From Streptomyces sp. CB02056 (GTDB lineage: Bacteria; Actinomycetota; Actinomycetes; Streptomycetales; Streptomycetaceae): 64,000 nucleotides of DNA. The stretch is from contig NZ_LIPD01000008.1 in assembly GCF_001905545.1 (NCBI RefSeq), positions 338,720-402,719 of the forward strand, given 5' to 3'. The position numbers and the translations under genes were made by a program. The notes under the pieces are model-generated. The model was not told where the DNA came from, did no database searches, and saw nothing but the letters and a program-made list of their open reading frames with translations. Below, piece by piece: positions 48,571 to 56,057 of this stretch. Each line of letters begins with the position of its first letter. The first letter of the stretch is position 1.

Positions 48571-49767
48571 TCAGGCCAGCAGTCCGTGGTGGGGGAACAC
48601 CGCGCGGCGGGTGGCGAGGATGGCCTGATCGAGTCGGTCGGCCGGATCGTAACCCGAGTCGAAGTCGCGCCAGGCCGGGCGGGCGCCGTCGGTCATCCGC
48701 AGCGGGGCCGGGCGGCGGGTGCGGCGGTAGACCTCGGCGCGCCAGGACTCGGGGGTCTCGGTGGCCGGGTCGACGGGCCGGGCGGCGGCGGTGGCGACCA
48801 GGTGGGTCCAGGTGCGCGGGACGACGTCCACCACCGCGTAGCCGCCCCCGCCGGTGGCCACCCAGCGGCCGCCGGCGTGCTGGTGGGCGAGGTCGTGCAG
48901 CGCCTCGGCGATCAGCCGCTGGGCGTCCACGGTGACGGCGAGGTGGGCGAGCGGGTCCTCCAGGTGGGTGTCGGCGCCGTGCTGGGTGACCAGGACCTGC
49001 GGCCGGAAGGCGTCGAGCAGTTCGGGCACCAGGGCGTGGAAGGCGCGCAGCCAGCCCGCGTCGCCGGTGCCCGCGGGCAGCGGCAGGTTGGCGGCGGAGC
49101 CGGGGGCGTCCTCGCCGCCGGTCTCGATCGACCAGCCGCTCTGCGGGAAGAGCGTGGCGGGGTGCTCGTGCAGCGAGACGGTGAGCACCCGGGGGTCGTT
49201 CCAGAAGGCCGCCTGGACGCCGTCGCCGTGGTGGACGTCCACGTCGACGTAGGCGACCCGCTCGGCGCCGAGTTCGAGCAGCCGGGCGATGGCCAGCGCC
49301 GGGTCGTTGTAGACGCAGAAGCCGGAGGCCTTGCCGGGCATCGCGTGGTGCAGTCCGCCGGCGAAGTTGACGGCGTGCGGGGTCTCGCCGCGCCAGACCG
49401 CCTCGGCGGCGGCCACCGACTGGCCGGCGATCAGCGCGGAGGCCGAGTGGATCGCCGGGAAGGACCAGTTGTCGTCGGTGCCGAGTCCGTGCAGCGGGTC
49501 GGAGCGGTCGGGGTGGGCGGCGGCGTTCCGGACCGCCTCGACGTACTCCCGGGTGTGCACCAGCCGGAGGGTGGAGTCGCCGGCGGGCGGAGCGGAGCGG
49601 ACGGTCACCCCGGGGCCGGCGTCCAGTCCGAGGGCCTCGACCAGGCGCATGGTGAGGGCCAGCCGGGTCGGGTCCATCGGGTGGCCGGGGCCGAAGTCGT
49701 AGGCGGTGACGGCCTCGTCCCAGAAGAGGTGCAGGCCGCAGGGGGTGTCACGCTCGGCTTCGGGCAT
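48571..49767 (-). CDS. acuC: AcuC-type deacetylase (histone deacetylase superfamily)
   Basis: A 398-residue zinc-dependent deacetylase, in bacteria linked to deacetylating acetyl-CoA synthetase. The N-terminal FWDEAVTAYDFGPGHPMDP is the family signature; the catalytic core includes GGLHHAMPGKASGFCVYND, then VDVDVHHGDGVQ (zinc ligands Asp/His) and TVSLHEHP. The start is uncertain: ATG 49767 (MPEAERDT) or an upstream GTG at 49776, which overlaps GGAGG. The length fits AcuC. No acetyl-CoA synthetase gene is nearby in this window. Confidence 0.92.
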   Translation of the reverse strand: MPEAERDTPCGLHLFWDEAVTAYDFGPGHPMDPTRLALTMRLVEALGLDAGPGVTVRSAPPAGDSTLRLVHTREYVEAVRNAAAHPDRSDPLHGLGTDDNWSFPAIHSASALIAGQSVAAAEAVWRGETPHAVNFAGGLHHAMPGKASGFCVYNDPALAIARLLELGAERVAYVDVDVHHGDGVQAAFWNDPRVLTVSLHEHPATLFPQSGWSIETGGEDAPGSAANLPLPAGTGDAGWLRAFHALVPELLDAFRPQVLVTQHGADTHLEDPLAHLAVTVDAQRLIAEALHDLAHQHAGGRWVATGGGGYAVVDVVPRTWTHLVATAAARPVDPATETPESWRAEVYRRTRRPAPLRMTDGARPAWRDFDSGYDPADRLDQAILATRRAVFPHHGLLA

Positions 49768-49945
49768 GGCCTCCACCGTAGCGGGTGACGGTGGCCGGGC
49801 CGCCGTCAGGGCGCGCCGGGGCGGCGCTCGTGGGGACGGCCGGGCGGCAGGTGCGCGATGAAACTACGGAAGTTGTGGGGCGACTGTGGAGGCGGGTGTT
49901 GAGGCGGTGCAGACAAAAGCTTTGCGACTCCATATCCTCTCCGCC

Positions 49946-50470
49946 ATGAAGCCATTCAGCGTGCAACGCCTTGGGGTAATTCTCGCTGCAATACTGGGTT
50001 TTGGCGTGTTCTTTGCCGCCCAGCCGGCCTCCGCCGCGGTCAGCGGCACCACCTTCGCGGTCGACAAGTCGACGGCGAAGGCGGGAGACCAGCTGACCCT
50101 GACGCTGTCGCTCACCAACAGTGAGAACAGTCCCATCTACTTCGCCTACGAGGCCGTCCAGCCGACCTGGCCGGCCAACACGCAGGCCGGAGCGTTCACC
50201 ATCACCGGCTGCACCGGTGACACCTCCGACTGCGCGTTCACCGGGAACAGCGCCAACTTCCACTTCAACGCGCCGATCGCACCCGGCGCGACGAAGAGCG
50301 TCACGCTCACCGTCAAGATCACCGACACCCCGGCGTGGGGCACCGCCCCGTACACGCTGAACTGGGCGCCGTACGTCTACTACGAGTTCGGCCAGGTGGG
50401 CACCACCGGCACCGCCAAGGACCAGACCTGGACCTTCGGGGTGCCCTCGCTCCAGACCGTGATCAGCTGA
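49946..50470 (+). CDS. Secreted Ig-like/beta-sandwich protein A (paralogue pair)
   Basis: A 174-residue secreted protein: signal peptide MKPFSVQRLGVILAAILGFG and onward to QPASA, then a mature domain of about 145 residues with alternating hydrophobic strands typical of immunoglobulin-like adhesion domains: KAGDQLTLTLSLTNSENSPI, PIAPGATKSVTLTVKITDTP and a C-terminal SLQTVIS. Two cysteines (TGCTGDTSDC) could form a disulfide. It is followed by a hairpin terminator and then by a close paralogue. No known domain name can be given; a cell-surface or extracellular binding role is likely from the fold pattern only. Confidence 0.75.
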   Translation: MKPFSVQRLGVILAAILGFGVFFAAQPASAAVSGTTFAVDKSTAKAGDQLTLTLSLTNSENSPIYFAYEAVQPTWPANTQAGAFTITGCTGDTSDCAFTGNSANFHFNAPIAPGATKSVTLTVKITDTPAWGTAPYTLNWAPYVYYEFGQVGTTGTAKDQTWTFGVPSLQTVIS

Positions 50471-50487
50471 CCCCCGTCCCGTCGAAC

Positions 50488-50515
50488 GCCCCCGCCGTCA
50501 CCCGACGGCGGGGGC
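50488..50515 (+). terminator. Hairpin after secreted protein A
   Basis: A perfect 12-bp stem, GCCCCCGCCGTC with GACGGCGGGGGC, has an ACCC loop 17 bases after the stop. Confidence 0.8.
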
Positions 50516-50594
50516 AAGGGCTTTCCGGCAACGGTTGAAGATGGCGTGAAGGAGCCGCAGACGCGGCCTTCACAACTCCCTATTCTCATCCGCC

Positions 50595-51128
50595 ATGAAG
50601 CCATTCAGCATGCAACGCGTCGGGGTAATTCTCGCCACGGTACTGGGACTTGGCCTGATCTTCGCCGCCCAGCCGGCCTCCGCCACCACCCGCGACGACG
50701 GCGTGATCACCGGCGTCTCGGCCTCCGTCGACAAGAAGACGGCGGCACCGGGCGATGAACTGACCCTGACCCTCTCCCTCACCAACACCGAATCCGCCCC
50801 CATCACCTTCGCGTACGAGTGGATCGGGCCGAGCTTCCCCTCCAACCAGCTGACCGGCGCGTTCACCTTCACCGGCTGCGGCGGGGACCAGGTGGACTGC
50901 GTGTTCGGCGGCAACTCCGTCAACTTCCATCCCACGGTGCCGATCGCGCCGGGCGCCACCCGCACCGTCACGGCCACCGTCAAGATCACCTCCACGCCGC
51001 CCTGGACCGGGTCGTACACACTGAACTGGGCCCCGTACGTCTACGCCGAGTACGGCTACCCGGTCGTCAAGACCAGGAGCGGCCCCTTCCTCGACGGCAT
51101 GCCCGGCCTGCAGACCGTGATCAGCTGA
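50595..51128 (+). CDS. Secreted Ig-like/beta-sandwich protein B (tandem paralogue)
   Basis: A 177-residue protein, paralogous to the preceding one. The signal peptides are nearly identical (MKPFSMQRVGVILATVLGLG and onward), and the mature domains align throughout (APGDELTLTLSLTNTESAPI, PIAPGATRTVTATVKITSTP, ending GLQTVIS) with the Cys pair (TGCGGDQVDC) conserved. An extra six-residue insertion (TTRDDG) follows the cleavage site. Upstream sequences resemble each other up to the ATG, including CTCATCCGCC-type leaders, so the duplication included the ribosome site. The product is expected to be exported and structurally similar to protein A. Confidence 0.75.
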   Translation: MKPFSMQRVGVILATVLGLGLIFAAQPASATTRDDGVITGVSASVDKKTAAPGDELTLTLSLTNTESAPITFAYEWIGPSFPSNQLTGAFTFTGCGGDQVDCVFGGNSVNFHPTVPIAPGATRTVTATVKITSTPPWTGSYTLNWAPYVYAEYGYPVVKTRSGPFLDGMPGLQTVIS

Positions 51129-51145
51129 CCCCCGCCCCGCCGACC

Positions 51146-51173
51146 GCCCCCGCCGTCACCCGGCGGCGGGGGC
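51146..51173. terminator. Hairpin between secreted protein B and the MFS gene
   Basis: A perfect 10-bp stem, GCCCCCGCCG with CGGCGGGGGC, has an 8-nt loop and lies between convergent stops. It closely resembles the hairpin after protein A, so it was duplicated with the gene. Confidence 0.75.
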
Positions 51174-51181
51174 CGGGACCG

Positions 51182-52426
51182 TCACCCGGCGGCGGGGGCC
51201 ACCGCCTGCGCCTGCGCCGGCGCCGGGGCGAAGCGGTCGGCCAGCGGCAGGACGGCGAGCACCAGCAGCATCGGGGCGAGCAGCGCCCAGCGGTACGAGC
51301 TCGCGTCCGCGATCGCCCCGACCAGCGGCGAACCGACCAGGAAGCCCACGTAGTTGAAGAGGTTGAGCCGGGCCACCGCGGCGTCCGAGTCGGCCGGGAA
51401 GAGCCGGCCGCCGGCCGCGAACACCTGCGGGATGATCGCGCAGATGCCGAAGCCCAGCACGGTGAAGCCGGCGATGCCCGCCCAGGCGGCGGGCGCGACC
51501 GCGGCGAGGCCGAAGCCGAGCGCCGCCAGCGCGGCACCGACGCGGACCACCGGGACGGCGCCGAAGCGCTGCACCGCGCGGTCGCCCAGGGCCCGGCCGA
51601 GCAGCATCGCGACCATGTAGCCCAGGTAGGAGAGCTTGGCGAGGTCCTCCCGGCTGCCCAGCCCGTCGGTGAGGTACTTGACGCTGTAGTTGGAGACCGA
51701 GGAGTCCGCGATGTACGCGAAGGCCATCGCCAGGCAGAGCGGCAGCAGCGGACGCCAGGGGACGGACCGGGCGGCGGCCTCTGCGGCCTCCCGGACGGCG
51801 TCGCCGAGTTCGGCCGGACCGGCGAAGAAGGCGCCGGCCAGCAGGGCGAGCGGGGCGATCACGGCGGCGGCCGTGCCGAACAGCAGCGGCAGCCCGAGGT
51901 CGTAGTGCGAGCCGAGGCCCGCGAGGGCCGCGCCGAGGATGCCGCCGAGGCTGAACGCGGCGTGGAAACCGATCATGATCGAGCGCCCGTAGCGGTGCTG
52001 GAGCCCCACCCCGAGCATGTTCATACTGGCGTCCAGCGCACCCACCAGCAGCCCGAACGCGCCCAGCGCCAGGGCGAGTTGCCACAGTGCCCCGCCCAGT
52101 CCGGCGGCCGCCAGGCTCAGGCAGACGGCGGGCTGGACCACCCGCAGCACGGCCCGCGCGCCGGTGCGCTTCACCAGCCGCTCGGAGGCGATCGACCCGG
52201 CCCCGGCCAGCACCGGCACCGCGGCCAGGAAGACCGGCAGCAGCCCGTCGCTCAGCCCGTACCGGTGCTGGATCTCCGGGATGCAGGTGACCAGCAGGGC
52301 GAAGGTGACGCCCTGGAGCAGGAAGGCGGCGGCGAGCGCGGCCCGCCCGGTGCGCAGACCGGGCGCCACCGGGGGCGGCGACGCGGCGGGCGGAACGGGC
52401 GGGACCACGGGCGGGGCGGCACTCAA
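51182..52426 (-). CDS. Major facilitator superfamily transporter
   Basis: A 414-residue MFS protein with about 12 hydrophobic helices, including ALAAAFLLQGVTFALLVTCIPEIQ, LLPVFLAAVPVLAGAGSIASE and LGYMVAMLLGRALGDRAVQRFG, the last with the loop 8-9 type GRALGDR motif. The TTG start at 52426 is supported by GGAGG five bases upstream (52431-52438 region); it is preceded by an unstructured Pro/Ala-rich tail (VVPPVPPAASPPPVAP). It resembles YbjJ-like carbohydrate or drug exporters in helix pattern. It is transcribed toward the duplicated secreted genes. Substrate unknown. Confidence 0.85.
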   Translation of the reverse strand: MSAAPPVVPPVPPAASPPPVAPGLRTGRAALAAAFLLQGVTFALLVTCIPEIQHRYGLSDGLLPVFLAAVPVLAGAGSIASERLVKRTGARAVLRVVQPAVCLSLAAAGLGGALWQLALALGAFGLLVGALDASMNMLGVGLQHRYGRSIMIGFHAAFSLGGILGAALAGLGSHYDLGLPLLFGTAAAVIAPLALLAGAFFAGPAELGDAVREAAEAAARSVPWRPLLPLCLAMAFAYIADSSVSNYSVKYLTDGLGSREDLAKLSYLGYMVAMLLGRALGDRAVQRFGAVPVVRVGAALAALGFGLAAVAPAAWAGIAGFTVLGFGICAIIPQVFAAGGRLFPADSDAAVARLNLFNYVGFLVGSPLVGAIADASSYRWALLAPMLLVLAVLPLADRFAPAPAQAQAVAPAAG

Positions 52427-52532
52427 GCGGACCTCCAGGCGGACTCCACACGAACCGCGCTACCGGCCGGTAGGACGATGTTGGCGAGAGCGTAGGGGGT
52501 GCGCCGCGATTACGGGAGGGGTCGCGCAGCGG

Positions 52533-53360
52533 TCATTTCCCGCCCGAGGCCAGTTCCCGGGAGCGGTCCCGGGCCGCCTCCAGGGCGCCGAGCAGGGCGG
52601 CCCGCACCCCGTGGTTCTCCAGCTCGCGGATCGCCGCGATGGTCGTGCCGGCCGGGGAGGTGACCGCCTCGCGCAGCTTCACCGGGTGCTCGCCGGAGTC
52701 CCGCAGCATCACCGAGGCACCGATCGCGGACTGCACGATCAGGTCGTGCGCCACCTGCCGGGGCAGCCCGAGCAGGATGCCGGCGTCGGTCATCGCCTCC
52801 ACCAGGAAGTAGAAGTAGGCCGGTCCGGAGCCGGACAGCGCGGTGGCCGCGTCCTGCTGGGACTCGGGCAGCCGCAGCGCCTTGCCGACCGAGCTGAAGA
52901 TCTCCTCGGCCCGCGCCAGGTGCTCCTCGCCCGCGTGCGAGCCCGCCGAGATGACGCTCATCCCCTCGTCCACCAGGACCGGGGTGTTGGGCATCACCCG
53001 GACCACCGGGGTGCCCGCCGCGAGCCGCTCCTCGAACCAGGCGGTGGGAACGCCGGCCGCGGCCGAGATCACCAGCCGGTCCGCGCCGACGTGCGGGGCC
53101 AGCTCCTCCAGCAGGGCGCCCATGTCCTGCGGCTTGACCGCGAGGATCAGGGTGTCGGCGAGCTTGGCGGCCTCGGCGTTGGAGACGGCCACCACGCCGT
53201 AGCGGTCGGCGAGTTCGGCCGCCCGCTCGGGACGGCGGGCGGTCACCAGGACGTCGGCCGGGTCCTTGCCGGCCCGCAGCAGACCGGAGAGCAGGGCCTC
53301 GCCGATCTTGCCGGTGCCCAGGAAGGCGATCTTCTGTCCGTGTGCTCCGCTGCTGCCCAT
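52533..53360 (-). CDS. proC: Pyrroline-5-carboxylate reductase
   Basis: A 275-residue NADPH enzyme that makes proline from 1-pyrroline-5-carboxylate. Signatures: AFLGTGKIGEALLSGLLRAG (Rossmann), ILAVKPQDM, VVRVMPNTPVLVDEGMSVI and the C-terminal SGSGPAYFYFLVEAMTDAGILLGLPR followed by REAVTSPAGTTIAAI. The start MGSSGAHGQKIA at 53360 was chosen over a longer in-frame extension to 53582 with no homology; GGAGCGG lies upstream. It is followed downstream by the MFS gene and divergent from a small membrane protein. Confidence 0.96.
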   Translation of the reverse strand: MGSSGAHGQKIAFLGTGKIGEALLSGLLRAGKDPADVLVTARRPERAAELADRYGVVAVSNAEAAKLADTLILAVKPQDMGALLEELAPHVGADRLVISAAAGVPTAWFEERLAAGTPVVRVMPNTPVLVDEGMSVISAGSHAGEEHLARAEEIFSSVGKALRLPESQQDAATALSGSGPAYFYFLVEAMTDAGILLGLPRQVAHDLIVQSAIGASVMLRDSGEHPVKLREAVTSPAGTTIAAIRELENHGVRAALLGALEAARDRSRELASGGK

Positions 53361-53543
53361 GGTCCGCTCCCGCTCCTTGCCTCGGTACTGCCGCCATCCT
53401 CGCACCGCCCGGCGGCCCGCGCGGGGACCGTCCGCTCCGTGGTCGCGGCCCGCACGGTCGCCTGCCGGAGGACAGGCCCCTAGGGAGAAATCTCGGGGGT
53501 TTCCCCTATGGCCTCCCGGCTCCCGCGGGCGCACCGTGGAGCC

Positions 53544-53993
53544 ATGGCACACGACGAAATGTCCCGACGTGAGAACCGGCAACTCGCCGTCGCCTCGGCG
53601 ACCGTGGGCCCGTGGCGGACCGCCGCGGGGGTCGGTGCGGTGGTGGGGGCGACGGCCCTGGGGATCGATGCGATCACCGGGGACTGGTCGCTGAGCATGC
53701 TGGCCTCACCGGCCGGCTGGGGCCTGTTCTTCTTCTTCCTGGTCGGCACCGTCGGCGGCCGGCTGCGGCGCGACACCACCGACCGGAGGCTGCGCCGCTG
53801 GGCGAACGACCACCCCTGGCAGTCGGCGCTCCCGGCCGCCGGCGGGCTGCTGGTCCTGAACACGCTGGCCCAACTGTTCCTCGGCGACGAGGGCCTGTTC
53901 GGCGCCTTCTTCATCTCGCTGCTGCCGGCCGGCCTGCTGCTGGCGATCGCCGGGGTGGTCGGCTCGGTCAAGCAGGCCCGCGGCAAGGACTGA
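53544..53993 (+). CDS. Small membrane protein of unknown function
   Basis: A 149-residue protein with four predicted transmembrane helices at about 22-40 (GPWRTAAGVGAVVGATALGI), 52-68 (LASPAGWGLFFFFLVGTVGG), 90-106 and 118-137 (GAFFISLLPAGLLLAIAGVV), with a positively charged loop RRDTTDRRLRRWAND between helices two and three. GTGGAG precedes ATG 53544; an upstream start at 53508 is less likely. It diverges from proC. The following gene starts 124 bases on. No family recognised. Confidence 0.7.
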   Translation: MAHDEMSRRENRQLAVASATVGPWRTAAGVGAVVGATALGIDAITGDWSLSMLASPAGWGLFFFFLVGTVGGRLRRDTTDRRLRRWANDHPWQSALPAAGGLLVLNTLAQLFLGDEGLFGAFFISLLPAGLLLAIAGVVGSVKQARGKD

Positions 53994-54117
53994 GCGGGCG
54001 CCCGCACCGGCGCGCTTCCGGACGAACGGCACCCGTCCCGCGGACGACGCACAGGTGTTCACCACACGGTGTGCCCCCGATCGACGGATCGTCAGACCCC
54101 GTCGGCATACTGGCGCG

Positions 54118-55347
54118 ATGCCGATCGCCGAAGAACCGGAACCGCGCCCCGCCGGGGGCGACGAGCCGAACGGGTCCGACCCGTCCGGGGCGGGCCGGAA
54201 GGACCCGTTCGCCGACCTCGTCCTGGACGAGGAGTTCGTCCGCAGCGCCACCGTCAAGGAGCAGAGCGGGCGCACCCGCATGCTGTCCGCCCGCTGGAAG
54301 CACACCCCGCCGGTCGATCCGGGCGGCCGCCGCTCGGTCAACGACGGCCCCGCGGCGCGCGGGCGCCGCTTCCGCCGCAAGCCCGTCCGCCCGGCGCGGG
54401 CGGTCGACGCGTGGGGCGACCCGCGTCCGCGCCGCCGCCCGGAGTGGCGCACGCCGCTCTACGTCCTGCTGACCGTCGCCGTGCTGCTCGTGGCACTGAA
54501 CATCGACGGGCTGAAGCTCTGGTACTCCACCCACTTCGGCTACGCCTCCGACCACCCGGTCTCCGCGAGCCCGGCGGCGGAGCGCGACGGACGGCGGCCG
54601 ACCCCCGACCACCCGTGGGCCGGCTCCCCCGCCGAGGACTGGGCCGCCGGCACGGACGGGATCGAGCTGCCGAAGACCCCCCGGGCCACCGGCGCGTTCG
54701 GTGCCGACGAGGTGGCCGCCCGGCTGCAGTCGGTGCGGGCCTACCTGGCGGCGGCCCACCTGGACCCGAAGGTGGTGTCCGGCGGCCGCCCGGACGCCGC
54801 GCTGGCGATGCTCGACGGCCGCACCCGGGAGGCCGCGGCCGCGTCGCTGGACCACCCCTCGGCGACCAGTGACCCCACCGCCTGGTTCACCCGCTTCGAC
54901 CCGCGGGAGGCCGTCCCGGTCACCGACGTGGTCAAGGTGCGGGGCCGGATCGACGTCACGGCCGACGGGGAGAACGGCGTCCTGATGCGGGCCGACGTCA
55001 GCTACGTGTACGCGCTGCGCCCCGGCCCGAAGACGGCCGACCAGGCGGCCTCGGCGAACGGCTCCGCGGACCTCGCGGAGACGGTCCGGACCATCGTCCG
55101 GCAGGTGGACACCTTCCACTTCTACGACCCGGCCAAGTACCAGGTCGATCCGGGGAAGCTCGCGATCGACGAGACCGTGGAGAGCTTCGGCAACAGCACC
55201 TGCGGCCGCTACGACGGCTTCCTGCACCCGGAGTTCGACCGGTCCACCCGGCCCGGCCCGGTACCGACCGGGCCGACCGCGGACCCGTACGACCGGGACC
55301 GGGTGCCGCCGGGCACCGGGAACTGCGGCTCCGCCAGCCGGACCTGA
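54118..55347 (+). CDS. Single-pass membrane-anchored protein of unknown function
   Basis: A 409-residue protein. The cytoplasmic part (1-120) is Pro/Asp/Arg-rich and basic (RRFRRKPVRPARAVDAWGD); one transmembrane helix lies at about 123-142 (TPLYVLLTVAVLLVALNIDG). The extracytoplasmic domain (about 170-380) has alternating helices and strands (EVAARLQSVRAYLAAAHLDP, VVKVRGRIDVTADGENGVL, VRQVDTFHFYDPAKYQVD) and a conserved-looking cysteine near STCGRYDGF; the tail is Pro-rich. It looks like a conserved actinomycete secreted domain but I cannot name it. It converges with a small membrane protein gene. Confidence 0.7.
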   Translation: MPIAEEPEPRPAGGDEPNGSDPSGAGRKDPFADLVLDEEFVRSATVKEQSGRTRMLSARWKHTPPVDPGGRRSVNDGPAARGRRFRRKPVRPARAVDAWGDPRPRRRPEWRTPLYVLLTVAVLLVALNIDGLKLWYSTHFGYASDHPVSASPAAERDGRRPTPDHPWAGSPAEDWAAGTDGIELPKTPRATGAFGADEVAARLQSVRAYLAAAHLDPKVVSGGRPDAALAMLDGRTREAAAASLDHPSATSDPTAWFTRFDPREAVPVTDVVKVRGRIDVTADGENGVLMRADVSYVYALRPGPKTADQAASANGSADLAETVRTIVRQVDTFHFYDPAKYQVDPGKLAIDETVESFGNSTCGRYDGFLHPEFDRSTRPGPVPTGPTADPYDRDRVPPGTGNCGSASRT

Positions 55348-55353
55348 CCGCCG

Positions 55354-55884
55354 TCAGCGCTTGCGCTTGGCCCGGCCCGGCGCCTTGGTGTCGGGCCGGC
55401 GGCCGCGGCCCGCCTGGCGCTTCTCGTACTGGGCGACGGCCCGCTCGTGGGCGGCCCGCCGGACCGCCTCGCCGGGAGCCTCGACCAGGCTGCGGACGAA
55501 GTAGGCGGCCAGGCTGCCGGCCCCGCCGATCAGCCAGACCGCGCCGAGCGACTTGTCCTCGGCCATCCAGCCGGTCAGCTGGTCCCGGCCCTCGGTGAGC
55601 ACCTTCCAGGTGCGCCGTACGGCCATCATCGAGCAGACCGCGATGGCGGCGGTCAGCAGCCCGTTGAGGAAGGTGCCGTCCTCGGAGAGCGCGATGCCCT
55701 CGATGCCGAAGCGCAGCACCAGCACGGCGGCGGCGGTCGCGGCCAGGGCGCCGACCGAGACACCGACCCGGCGCGGCCAGTAGCCGTTGTCCCGGTTGAG
55801 CCAGGACGTGCCGAAGAAGCGGATCGGCTCCGGCTCGGGGGCGCCGGCGGGAGTGGGGGCGGGGGTGGGGGGCTGCTCGCTCAC
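55354..55884 (-). CDS. Small two-to-four-helix membrane protein of unknown function
   Basis: A 176-residue protein that starts MSEQPPTPAPTPAGAPEPEP (GTG at 55884), a proline-rich tail, then three or more hydrophobic helices (VSVGALAATAAAVLVLRFGIEGIA, GLLTAAIAVCSMMAVR, LGAVWLIGGAGSLAAYFV) and a basic C-terminal tail (GRGRRPDTKAPGRAKRKR). The start has only a weak ribosome site; an upstream GTG at 55899 is possible. It lies 6 bases from the stop of the opposite-strand unknown gene. No known family. Confidence 0.65.
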   Translation of the reverse strand: MSEQPPTPAPTPAGAPEPEPIRFFGTSWLNRDNGYWPRRVGVSVGALAATAAAVLVLRFGIEGIALSEDGTFLNGLLTAAIAVCSMMAVRRTWKVLTEGRDQLTGWMAEDKSLGAVWLIGGAGSLAAYFVRSLVEAPGEAVRRAAHERAVAQYEKRQAGRGRRPDTKAPGRAKRKR

Positions 55885-55917
55885 GCCGTCGATTATCACC
55901 CGAGCGCCGCACACGGC

Positions 55918-55952
55918 GGAGGAGCCGTCCCGGCCGGTGGGACGGCTCCTCC
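55918..55952 (-). terminator. Terminator of ilvD
   Basis: A perfect 14-bp stem, GGAGGAGCCGTCCC (55918-55931) with GGGACGGCTCCTCC (55939-55952), has a 7-nt loop, about 100 bases beyond the ilvD stop and past a small tandem repeat. Confidence 0.75.
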
Positions 55953-55963
55953 TCGTTCGGTGC

Positions 55964-56050
55964 GGGCCCGGTGTTCCGGTGCCGTACGGGCCCGGTGTTC
56001 CGGTTCCGTACGGGCCCGGTGTTCCGCTTCCGTGCGGGCCCGGTGTTCGC
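55964..56050. repeat. 24-bp tandem repeat downstream of ilvD
   Basis: Three full units and a partial fourth of GGGCCCGGTGTTCCGGTGCC plus GTAC (first unit 55964-55987), nearly identical. It lies between the ilvD stop and its terminator. Non-coding; a typical copy-number-variable minisatellite. Confidence 0.8.
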
Positions 56051-56057
56051 CTCGGGC

